A DNA stretch of 64,000 nt. It comes from Rotaria sp. Silwood1 (Eukaryota; Rotifera; Eurotatoria; Philodinida; Philodinidae). Position 1 is the stretch's first letter. Every line of letters begins with the position of its first letter. The notes beneath the pieces are model-generated. The model made no database searches, was not told the DNA's origin, and was given only the letters and a program-made list of their open reading frames with translations. The stretch lies in the NCBI GenBank assembly GCA_905250075.1, contig CAJNOP010000198.1:62001-126000 (forward strand). Reading direction: 5' to 3'. The translations under genes and the position numbers were made by a program. Shown here piece after piece: positions 1 to 11,603 of this stretch.

Positions 1-127
1 ATGTACGAATAAATATTTAACTTGATAGAAAAAGAAATCTGTAATTATCAAGATAATCTGAAATTACGATTCTTCGATACAGTTAAATTTCATTTCATTT
101 ACTATATGAAGTATGAATGCTTTTTTT

Positions 128-256
128 GATCAAAATTAAGATCTACTTATGAGTCATTTTCACATAAAAAAAAGAGTTCGAATTCTCAAATTTAAATATT
201 AAATGGTGAAATTTTCAATGACAATGGCATTCATAATTCTTCTTATTGAAATTTAA
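128..256 (+). repeat. Diverged dispersed repeat, copy A
   Basis: This stretch aligns by eye, with scattered substitutions and small gaps, to 5119-5246 in the same orientation about 5 kb away. Shared landmarks in order are GATCAAAA, CACATAAAA, CAATTCTCAAA or its variant, and ATTGAAATT. No ends or target duplications are evident. It is an old repeat copy of unknown class. Confidence 0.4.
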
Positions 257-3181
257 ATTATATGAAGTAAAATTTTAGTATGATTTTATTAATAATGGGC
301 TAAGCTATCGCTATCAAAGACGAAGAAAGTTTTTAACGAGCTTAATTGATATCATCACTGCAGTGTACCCTATTTTAGTTGAAAACATGTAGAGAGTTGT
401 ACACAACATCAGAACGGATTGAGCAACATCTGCATGCTATTATTATCTTTTGATTTTTCTATTTAGATCAAATCTTTTTCTCATCATTATGATTAAAATG
501 TTTATCACATTCAAACAAATAAACATATTTTGCTTAAGAAATAATATAAGTTTGCATCATGGAATATTCATTTGTAATTCATCAAGGCGCCGAAACTGGA
601 AGGATGCTTGCTTTCATTTTAATTTTCATGAAAAAATACATCTAGTGAAGTTATGTAATAACTCACTAATAGCGTAAAACATTGAAATGACGTTCAAATT
701 CAATCAGGATTGTTCATATGGAATTTTTGCAAGCTTCTTGGAAGTTCACATAGATGCATTTCAACTTCTTACTATGTTAACAATCTCAATAGACACTTTT
801 AGAGACAACTTCTTTATCATTAAGTTTGAAGAAGCGAAATTATATCGGTTTTTTTGTACCGAACTCATAGTAAGTATTCGAATGACTTTACTTCTGTTCG
901 AATCTCATGCAAATTTACATTCGTTGGTTTTGGTCTTTTGGGACGTTAGACATTGCCAGCTAGGATGATACTAGATGCTTAAAATAAAAGCAATCAAGCT
1001 TATTATCTAAATTCAATCTAAATAAGCTGATAGCCAAATCAAGATTGTTGAACTACTCTATGTTTAAGGCATACCTAATTATAATAGTTTAGATATTTAT
1101 TGTATCGTCATATAAATTTAAGCTCAACAAAAATCTAATGATTTTATTTATTTAAGACAAAAATATTAGATTGCGTCAGATCTACTGTGAAGATGTTTCT
1201 AGACAGACAAAATTTTCTCAATAGAAATGTCTAATGCTAATTCTCACAGTTGCAATAATTACCATGGACGGCATACTAGTATTAGGAGAGATAGCCGTTG
1301 TTTCTCCGAATTTTCCACATCGCCTGTTTACTACTTTGTCCAGCACATATAAGTATACTCAACACGACTTTATAGTTCATACAATCAATAATGCATAATC
1401 GATATTTTGATTATTTTGAAATCTTTTTACTGGCATAATGAGCGATCTCCGAAGTTTACCATTGAATCAGAACCATAGCGTAGTCTTGCATCGGTTCTCG
1501 TTTCTCTAAAACCAATTATATGATATTTAACGACTTTGATCAAAAGCGTTGAAGTTCGATTAACTAACATTTAATGAGTGAGAAAAAACAGTTGACAAAA
1601 TGGAATAGAAAGGATTTGTTTTCTTGCTGTTTTTATTACAACCAGCACTGAACATCAGAAAAAAGATCTACCTACATACAAGATGTGGTGACAATAGTAT
1701 TAGAAAAAAAACTTACCTGCCCACTCAATTAAGCGAGGGAATTTCGATTTATTTAGTGTGCAATGTAAGAACCCATAATGCAACAAAATTACAAAAAAAA
1801 AAATCACGGATGCTTTCGAATGATTCCCATTGATACTGCAAAATTAAAAAAGAAAAGAATAAAAACTCATGTAATTTAGGTCGATGCTATTCACACATTT
1901 ATAGTTTTTCGTGCAACTAGTATTCCTACAATCATTTGACTATATGCTCTTGTCATAAAATTACTAAACTTTGAGAGTTGTTTGGAAGTTATTTTGTTAT
2001 TTATAGAGTTTTTAATATGAAGAGCACCTTCAACGATCTAATCAGCAATCCTTGTTCACTATTGATTTACAGTTATTATAGCAGAATAGAAATTTAAAAT
2101 AAAATTTCTTTATTAGTTATTGATCAATTGATTATTTCAATGGTAAAATGTACTTAAACAATATATCGATCACTATTCATTGATTGCTTATTTACTAAGA
2201 ATTTATTGAGAAGAAATTCTGATCAACACTTTACTGTTGAATATTTAGTCACTTTATTAATAATTTTAACTTTCTGATAGCAATACTGAACTTGAAAATC
2301 TACTTAATTATTCGTCTTCTTAAATGATTCTATCAAGTTTGAAACTTATACTAATATTTCACTGTTATATATCTGTTAAATAATACTATTAGTATTTCAA
2401 TGACAATACAAAGCAAAACAATACTTTTTATCAATTTTAATAGATTGCTTAAAATATAGAACTGACCTGAATAAAAAATCATCAATAACTTTTTGTTTGT
2501 GAAATATTGATTTTTTTTCTATATCATTATCAGAAAATTTTGAAAGTATTTAGAGTACCTTTTATGTTTCAAATGATATGTTTCATATTTAAATTGTATA
2601 AATAAATCGAAGAACAAGAAAAACTTGAACCCAACCAAAACACACACTTGTAACTATTCGTTTGTCTTCTATTTGTCTCTCTAATATATTCGTATCTTTT
2701 TCCTACGCACCCATTTACTACTTTTATCATACAATTAGTTATTAGTCCTACGTTCGGAATAGTTTATCGAACAGTAGCCAAAAGTAGTAACATGTTGTCA
2801 CTATCCCTATCAGACAAAAGAAATAAACCAACTATAAAAAAAACTCTAACATCAGAAATAACGAATTTATATATTTCTAAAAATCCAGTACCATTATATT
2901 ATAGTCGAGATCAACAATCTGGCATTCAATACATGAGGAAATATTGAGTGTGTATCTTTGTTTTAGCTATGTAATACTGATGAAGGTTTTATTGAATATT
3001 GCTCTAAGAAGTCTTTTATTATTAAACATTATTTTATCTTTATCGTTATGGCTTTTTTTCTCGCAGCATCTTATGCACAAGTACTTATAAGGTAAAATAG
3101 AGACAAACTCAATTATTCTAACTGATTTAAAAACGGTACGAAAAATGAATAAATAATTACCATCTTTTATTGTTGAACAAG

Positions 3182-3463
3182 GACGTCAATCCTCCAAAAG
3201 ATATACAAGATCTTCAAATTTCAATAGATCCCAGCAATATGGAATTAAATCAATCATTTAAAGATGAACAGCAGAAGAAAAACTGAGTCTATGGTCGTTT
3301 TCATCACACACTGAATTTAGAAGAAAATGCCTCTTTTTCTCCAAATCATGATAATTTAGAGGATTTTGAGAAAGCAATGCGTCTCATTAGAATATTAGCT
3401 TATCTATCAGGCACTCAAAAAGTATTCATGCTACAAAATGCTGCGAGTACTCATGGATTTTGA
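3182..3463 (+). pseudogene. Short coding-like relic of unknown family
   Basis: One frame stays coding-like for 93 codons with a single in-frame TGA at 3284-3286, and ends at a second TGA (3461-3463). The composition is less AT-rich and looks protein-like, with charged and hydrophobic residues alternating after the first stop. I do not recognise the family. It could be one decayed exon, or chance. Confidence 0.2.
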
Positions 3464-5118
3464 GTATTCATAGATAGTACTCTTGCTAAAAGCTGAGTAT
3501 GACAATCAAATATTTGCCTTGTGAAATTGAGTGTTTCACTAGTGCTCATGACACGGCTTTCATATAGTCAAGTGGATTCTTTTTGTAAAATACTCGTAGA
3601 CCAATATTCTATTTAATGTTGTTGTATTATAACCGTTTTATATTTAATTGAAAAATTAATAATAAAATACGGGCGTACATTATGAAAACTTGATAACTGA
3701 TGATCACAGTATGTATATATTTTTAAATAGAATGCAAACATAAACTTTTCATATCCAGAAAATATAGAAACAGTGAACAACAACAAGTATTGAGAACAGT
3801 ACAACATTGGTAAACGGAAATGAATCTTAAATTAGTAATGATGCTAACCTTTTCAGGATCGGCTTTTTCTTTTCCATAAAAGAAATACAGCTTAAATGTC
3901 AGAATTCATCATCATTTTAAAAGTATTAACTATCATAATTGTCCTATTTGTTCTTATTTCACAGATACAAAAAAAGATAGTAAAATAGGAAAACAAATAA
4001 AATACATGAACATTCTACTTTAATCAGTACAAAGATTCGTTTCTACAAAAACTTTCAAACTATATATCTAGAAGCTTGTTCCTCAAAGTGTTAAGATATA
4101 CGATCACAATATAAGTAAATAAAAAAATTAATTAACAGTTTCTAGTATAATGCATTTGTCTTCAGAATGTTGAATTCTAATAGGTTTTTTACAAAAGTGT
4201 TTATTCACGTTCTGTTTAATCAATTTTCGCTGCCAATTTGGAATATTTCATCTGAAATCTATCAAAATAAAATTCAGCGAATTATTGTTTTTATGTTTAA
4301 ATAAATATTTAATTTGATTCGAGAAATGTACAAATGAAAATGAAAAATTGTTTTTCTATCCTTTAAAGAACTATTCATTATAAGCAGTATGAATAGCTCA
4401 TCAGCAAAAAAGGAAGGATAGAACAGATAAATTGTTAAAATAGTTCTTCTCTTTTTCTTTATTTAATTAATTACATCGTTTTTCTTTGTTACGCAACTTT
4501 ATTCTATTTTTGTACATCCCAGCGCATAGGTATTTTGTTCAATATTCCGCCAAAAAAAATGAGGACGAGGACTAAACTGAGTACTCATGTTAGCAAGTCA
4601 CACTCGCTAGATGAGTATTATCATTAGGTTATACATCCTAATAATTATAACCGATTTAGTTCAGTCGTATCGGACCGATTAAAATAGCTAGACTAGCTAG
4701 TTTTTACCGTTTGGAAAATATTTTATAGATATGACATTTTGAGTAATAAAACTTGTTGAGAGCAAGTTTATGTGCTCTAAGCAAAATAATCAATCAGTAT
4801 TATTCCAAACATTATGTTTTATTTTCTTCTGTTTGTCCATATACCGCTTTATGTCTTTAATAGAAGTATACTTCATTTTTCAAAAACTACAATCAAAACT
4901 GTTACTTGTGTTACATTTATTTCATTCATGTTTTGGCGAATATTAAATTTAGGTTTTAATCGTTGCTTGAAGAGAAACGTCAGACATGTCTACAAAGTTT
5001 GGCTGAAAAATTCAAAATTTCGAGTAATCATACCGATATACATAAATAATTGGACTATGAAGTTTTTATCTGAAGATTTGTAAAAGCCTAAGGGATTAAA
5101 GGAAAATGAATATTTGTC

Positions 5119-5246
5119 GATCAAAACTTAGATGTATTAGAGAATTCTTTACACATAAAAACAAGTTTCAATTCTCAAAATTGAAAATTAAATAATGAAG
5201 TTTCTAAGAATGATACAACTAATAATTCAGACTATTGAAATTAAAA
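5119..5246 (+). repeat. Diverged dispersed repeat, copy B
   Basis: Second copy of the element at 128-256, same orientation, with the same order of landmarks. No coding capacity. Confidence 0.4.
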
Positions 5247-6607
5247 CTATAGATATTGAGCTTTTACTATGGATAAATCATTTTCTACCATTGTTAATAT
5301 CTTAGTTCCTATGAAAATATTTTCACCTTCTATGTAGATATTAAATACCATGTAGGAATAGCAAATAGTTCATCTATCTGTATATCAGATAACAAAACAA
5401 ATTGAATAATTATAAACGAATGTATAATCAACCATGCAGAGTTATTTATCTTTTTTTTCATATCACTAATAAAACATAATTAGTGAGAAAACGATGATCA
5501 TAAATAGTATCTGATTCTAAATTTATATTCCAACAGTTCATTTCTATTCTCGTAGTTGATCATAAATACACAATCTAAATGATCTAATAATTTGTCGAAC
5601 TCTTCCATAATCATCCACAAGTAATTGAGAACTACAATTATTTTCTCTCTAATTGCCAAATAGTTGATATTTTCATCTTAAGCTTTGGTAAATAAACGAA
5701 GCAATACTTTTACTTTTTCAAAGTAAAACATAATGAAATATGTCATTATATTGATAAGACTATAAACGTTGAATAGAGCCGTAATCCTTTTCCTAAACAC
5801 ATAATATGAAGATCAACGTTATTTTTATGAAAGAATCTTTTACATGAAATATTTGATGTGTCGAACAATGGGTATTGAAAATAGTAAGTGATTGAGCAAC
5901 AACGATCAAATTCTGACCATTGATAATAAAGATATATTCTCACTACGAAATACATTAATTATTAGTATTCGATATATAGCAGCATATATTAAATTATGAT
6001 ATAATCCAAAACTTAGCCAAATATTTAAACCACAGTTACTGCATATGACCTTTAACTTTATGAATTAAACCAGTATAGAATACGCTTATACCGTCTGATA
6101 ATAGTCACTTATACATATTTGTAAAAGAATAAGAAGTTCAATTGTATTAAAGATACAGTAGAAAAGAGAGTTTTGCGTTAGAGGAAAGTTGTAATCTGTA
6201 GTTACATTCTAGAGAAGGTTTTGAAAAATTGCCATGTTTCATTTTTAGACTACTTGAATGCAATCGCTGATGTAGTCTTGTTTAAACTGAGAAAATCACA
6301 TTCATGTCACAGACAGGTTCTGTTTAGATGCATAGTGATGCTGAAATCCAGGCTAAGAAAAGATTTGAAGACAAGATTTTGAATAAATATATATATGTAA
6401 TATGATCAATAAAGAAGAGATTACAACGGTAAATGAATTTGATACGTTTCCTATTATGCCATATTCAACCGAATAGAGGTAAATGTTTAGAGTTTAGTTT
6501 AAGAAAATGTACATGATTTTAACGGTGAAGAAAAGAAGCATGTAATGAAGTTCGTTACTAAGTTCTTAGTTTATAGTGCTGTTAGATGCATTTGAGATTA
6601 TTTATTT

Positions 6608-7697
6608 GGAAGTGGCTATGTGCACTTGAGTGTACATAGCCAGTTGGCTATGTACACTCAAGTGCACATAGCCGACTGGCTATGTACACTCGAGTACACA
6701 TAGCCAGTCGGCTATGTGCACTCAGGTAGGTATTATCAAAAAATTACTAAATATTGAGTTATATTATAGCCATATATGTTCTTTATAATTATTATAATTA
6801 AAATTTATCAATTGATTAACAATTTTGCTCTATTTAATCTTTATTAAATTCAAATAAAATACAAAGCAAGTATTACAATCAAAATAATATAAAAGAGAAA
6901 GTTAATTGAAGTAAAAATCGACTGATTTACAAATATTTCTAGCACATACTTTCTTAAATTTTTCAAGGAAATAGTTGTATTTTCATTATTTTCAATATAA
7001 CTAACATTAATCATATAAAAATATCTTTTTATAAAACAATAATGATAAAATTTTCTTTTACATTCTTTTCTGATTGTATCTCTAATTTTGACAGCTGTTT
7101 TTTCTCATCTTGAAAGAATCTCAGTTTATAATCTTGTTTTAATTCTTATTCTTTAGTGAGGATTAATCAATGGGTCTTAAAAAAAGGATATCTCGTTCCA
7201 GATTAAAAGCTAATTGGAATTTTATGTTTTTCAATTTCCCATTTTGTAAGCTAATTAATCAAGAAAACGTAGAATCTTTCGTTCTATAAATTATCAATAG
7301 AGAAAGAAGGCACAATTAATAGAGAAGAAACACACTGGCATCGATATAGTTTCCGTCCGATGTATTGAAAATAATAAAATGCAACCATTTCGTTCAAAAT
7401 CTAATAGATCAAGCGCTAGAAATATTTCTAAATGAGTTGATTTTTATTTGAATTAACTTTTTCTTTTATATTTGTTTGATATTAATACTTGTTTTATACT
7501 CTATTTGAATTTAACAACAAATAAATAGAGTAAAATTATTAATAAATTAATAAATTTTACTCATGTTAATTATGAAGTACATATATGGCTATAATATATC
7601 TCAATATTTAGTAACTAGTTGATAATACCTACTTGAGTGCACATAGCCAATACACTAAGATGCGGCTATGTGCACTCGAGTGCACATAGCCACTTCC
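6608..7697. mobile_element. Non-autonomous Mutator-like element with palindromic TIRs
   Basis: The element runs from GGAAGTGGCTATGTGCACT to its inverted complement at 7697. It is flanked by a perfect 9-bp duplication, TATTTATTT, at 6599-6607 and 7698-7706. The terminal inverted repeats are about 350 bp long and diverged; a sub-terminal block ending in TTTCTAGC is recognisable in both. Just inside each end lies a tandem array of a 28-bp palindrome with half-site GGCTATGTGCACTC. The left end has three full copies plus one half at a 32-bp period (6614-6738); the right end has one full and one half copy. There is no transposase frame inside. Long TIRs with a 9-bp target duplication are characteristic of the Mutator superfamily; the class assignment is inference. 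The AT-rich target duplication is weak evidence on its own. Confidence 0.75.
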
Positions 7698-8031
7698 TAT
7701 TTATTTAGAGGTATTCTCATCATCGATTTTTCGTCTTTTACTTGCTTTTATATTTGAGATTGAAATAAATATAGGTATATACGATGTGAAACAAAAAAAT
7801 ATTAAATCAAATATGAATGATAATGTGTCATAGATTTCATTTTTTTTCTAAAAATCTTATGATGTCTTTCTTAAAAAGACTGAAAATGCAAAGAAGTATT
7901 CATATAACTTTTTCATTATATATTCTATTTTGTTTTATTTTAATCAAAAGAAAAAAATCACAAAAATCTATTCGATATAAGTTCTATTATTGTTAATACA
8001 ATCATGAAATTAGTTAATATGTCATTCATTT

Positions 8032-9104
8032 CTATTTAGCTGCTACTAATTGTTCACTCAGTTTCCATAAACGATCAGCTGATTCCATATCAACTGCATG
8101 TGCTCCCATACCCCAAAATGTTGTCATATCCGGATTTACTCCTTGACTTATTGCACAATTTTCCAGATACTCTCCACCATGATTATCAAGTTCAGGTGCT
8201 AAAGCAGCATAGACACTTGTTGATGCTCCTTGTTCAATATTTTTAAATCTATCAACAATAGTACCATCTTCTTTAAACCATCCCATTGCTTTTCGTTCTT
8301 CAATTGATACATATTTACCTAGATTGGTCATAATACCACCTGGATGTAAAGAATACGCTTGAATACCTTCTGATGAATATAATTTATTGAATTGTTTAGC
8401 AAAGAGAATATTTGCAGTTTTACTCTGACCGTAAGCAAGCCATTTATCATAATGTTTTTCCCAATTGATATCGTCCCAATTAATGCCACTACGTTTATTT
8501 GCAAGTGAACTAACGACAATAACACGTGATGGTTTACCTGCTTTGAGTTCAGGTATGAGACTTGTAGTAAGAAGAAAATGACCTAAATGATTAATACCAA
8601 ATTGAGTTTCAAAACCATCAACCGTTTTTCCATATGGACATGCCATAACACCAGCATTGCCTATAATTAATATAATGATAGAAATATATATTAGATCAAT
8701 AATCGAATGTTCTACTAACATATGAGAATATTAATTGGTAAATTACGTCCTCGAAATCGATTAACAAAATCTCTAACTGATTGAAGTGAGCTGAGGTCGA
8801 GTTCCATCACTTCTATTTTATCATTACCAGTTGTTTTTTTAAGATCTTCTACAACTTCTGCACCTTTCTTCATGTCTCGTGCTGTAATAATAACATGTGC
8901 ATTTGCTGTTGCTAATGCACGAGCTGTTTCAATTCCGATACCTTAAATATAAATGTGGTTTTTAGTAATAAGTTTAATATAATTGAATTTACTTATACCT
9001 GATGTACAACCAGTGATGAGCACAAGTTTTCCATCAAGATTGGCATTAAGACCTTTCACAACTTCAAGCGCAGTCGATTTAGCATGAAAAGTTGGTGTAG
9101 TCAT
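8032..9104 (-). CDS. Short-chain dehydrogenase/reductase, retinol-dehydrogenase-like
   Basis: Classical SDR oxidoreductase using NAD(P), 318 aa, in three exons: 9104-8999, 8941-8720 and 8660-8032 (TAG stop). Both introns are GT-AG and keep frame. Residues 31-38 read TGCTSGIG, the Rossmann cofactor motif, split by intron 1 exactly inside the glycine triad. NAG is at 111-113. The catalytic Ser is at about 160, and Tyr 186 / Lys 190 lie in YGQSK. Length and motif order match the retinol dehydrogenase 11-14 / WWOX-like branch that reduces or oxidises retinoids, steroids or other lipophilic carbonyls. The substrate cannot be told from sequence. No signal peptide or membrane anchor is obvious. I chose the ATG at 9104 because it gives a normal SDR N terminus; an in-frame upstream extension to 9230 looks like 5' leader. 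The Mutator-like element ends 330 bp past the stop. Confidence 0.9.
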
Positions 9105-10699
9105 TGTGCAGAATATGTTGTTGACGCTTTTATGAGTCACTTCGTTACACGTTGTTGATAGTATCTTGAGAAAAACTGATATTTTATATACTCTTTCGTC
9201 TTTCTTTTCATTCTTTGTTTCTTTCATCAACCATATTACAGATAAGAAATGGGCTTTGATTAGAGTGTCTCGGGTTCAAAGTTTTCAAGCCCAGAATTGA
9301 TTGAATTATACTTTGATACTTTCAAGAAAGTTTTCTAATCGATATTGGATAGTCGTCTAGAAGAAACGAAATACTTTTTTCCTATTTTTTTGTATTCGAT
9401 GACAAGCGCCCCCTATACATTTCTTAGACGACTAGAAGTCCATCGGATTCAAAATTTTCAGACGTGAAGTCGACCAAAACCGGGTTCAAGACTAACTCAA
9501 CGAATCGTAATCTTGATATTATTGTTTGAAACGCATCTACTAGCTTTCATTAACGTTCATTCATCTATTTTTAAAAAAATTATTATTTTCTTTGTGTACA
9601 GAAACAAACATGTGTCTATTTCGGCTAGCATTAAAATTATTGACTGCCTTGACACTTTGGTGAATCCAACTTTAGGGAAAACACTAATTCACAATATATA
9701 AATCAATATTAAAATGAAAACTAAGTTCAAAAATTTCTATGCATGCATAAAAATATGTTTCAATTGTAACAGATTAATAGATGCGATCAATTCGTAATGT
9801 ACTATATAAATACTTTGGTCTTGTTTGCATGTATTGGCATAATGATAAAGTATTGAAAGAAAAACAGCAACATAAAACGGCAAAACATAGTGCATACGTT
9901 TGTTTGAACTTAAAGAAAAAGGTGTTATTGCTATTCGAGAGTCGAGTCTGAAATACTTTCAATAGTACAAAATAGGCATTCAAAAAACAACAATTAATTT
10001 TATTATATACGAATAATGAACTTTAAAACAATTTGAGACATAAAAAGACAACAATTTACTTTGAATTTCTTCATTGAAGTGTAGCCAGTGTAACATCAGG
10101 TAATTGATTGCTATTCTGCCATTGTGATTACAATTTACAACCTAATTTTCAACCTCAACAGAAAAAAAATAACTTCAAGTACGAGAATATGTTGGTATTT
10201 AGATTACTATTCTAACATCTTGTGTTAAACCAAAAACATTCGTCGACAAACTACTGGCAACAGACTCGATTCATTAGTAAGATAATAAACATATCCGAGA
10301 TTCTTTGATACGTTAACTATTTACATAACTATTGATTAAAAGCACAAACTGTCTATACTTAAACATTTACTTTAAATAAACTTTTCACTAATGAAGAATT
10401 AAAATAAAACTGCACTTTCTAGTCAAATAGATTTTCTTTGCCTTCGAAAATAATTCATTGGCAGAAAATTCTTAAAACGTACGAAATCCTTAATTAATTA
10501 TGTGTTTGACTTTCTTCCTCTCTGTCCATTCAAGTCTGTCTTCGGCTGATCCATCCTTCCCTTTTTGTTTTCCAGATATCCTCTATGAACAGTCTCAAAC
10601 AGGAATTCAATTTTTTAAATTATCGAATATCTAAAATTATATTATTCGACTCTTTTCATGAACTAATATAAAAGTATATAAATGTATATTATACTTTAG
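9105..10699. other. Intergenic with a small hairpin and direct repeats
   Basis: No gene recognised. A 15-17 bp inverted repeat around TAGTCGTCTA occurs at 9350-9366 and 9420-9434. A diverged direct repeat beginning GGNTTCAAA occurs near 9274 and 9441. The remainder is AT-rich without structure. Confidence 0.5.
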
Positions 10700-11603
10700 T
10701 TCAAAAATGTTAATACTGCTGCTGAATCAGTAAACCAATGGCATCGAGATGCTAAAGTACGTCTCAACGAAACGTTTTCTAAATCTAGTAGTCATATATA
10801 TCAATACCTTGTACTGTATCATTAGCATCACGCAATGAAGTTTTCAAAAAATGACGGCGCAATCAAAAAAACAGTTTTATTAATTAGCCAATCAAGTATG
10901 GAAAAATCAACATTTAAAAATATTCTAGCTGATCCAATTCAAACTCCTGGTTCAATCAAATCATCATTTCAGACAGAATTTCCTTTATTTGAACAATATT
11001 CTGTTTCTGGAATAGATATTCTCCTAAAATTTATTGATATACCAGATTTATTTCAACGAACAAAAACCTTTGTCATCATTACCAGATAATAAAACAATTA
11101 TGCAACTAATCGATAGTTATATTTCTTTGAAGGTAACATAACTAGATTTTGTTTATTTTTGTGTATCCATGGAAATAAAAGTTAGTATACACATATCTCA
11201 TACATTTTTCAATTTCCTTGGTTTTGATATACGAAAAAATGCTTGTCTTATTATAATGAAATGTGAATCAAAAACTGAACCAGAATTAGAAAGAATATGT
11301 AGAGAAGCACAAACTCATCTTACTGTTAAAGTTCTTTCATCATAAATGAAACAGGAATACTTTTTTCTAGTTCCCTTAATCAAGAAGATTAGATTGATTT
11401 ATCAAATTAAATATATGAACAATTTAAAAATATTTCTGAATATCGAACTAAACTACTTCATACTTTTATTGATTTGAATGTAAAACTGTTCGATTTGATG
11501 TCGAATACTATTGCTAGAAAGATTAGCGATGAATTTAATTGAGAAAATCAGAAACACTCAAATGAATAGGCATAAACAGATATTGCCATGTATGTTGTAC
11601 TTA
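10700..11603 (+). pseudogene. Decayed P-loop GTPase (AIG1/IMAP-like)
   Basis: Starts after an acceptor-like TTTAG and stays in one frame through a charged N-terminal segment. A stop (TAG at 10825-10827) follows, then a core beginning KKTVLLISQSSMEKSTF. This lines up with a Walker A region of the type GxxGxGKST, but two glycines are replaced (S and E), so nucleotide binding would be lost. A DIP-like segment (FIDIPDLF) follows, then an intron-like gap after about 11131. A downstream block (ESKTEPELERICREAQTH) resembles the C-terminal part of AIG1-type GTPase domains. The last block (about 11415-11603) has TGA, TAG and TAA stops where TGG, CAG and CAA are expected. Two frameshift-like discontinuities are present. 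The family call is by resemblance only. Confidence 0.5.

Larger units (their letters stand above)
1..6598. other. Intergenic, no intact gene
   Basis: Very AT-rich. The open frames on both strands are short, lack recognisable motifs and have no convincing splice partners. The only structures I can support are a diverged direct repeat pair (128-256 and 5119-5246) and a short coding-like relic (3182-3463), listed separately. Confidence 0.6.

Noticed and set aside
171-190. GAGTTCGAATTCTC resembling a tRNA T-arm
   Set aside because: No acceptor, D or anticodon arms at proper spacing, and it belongs to a repeat copy.
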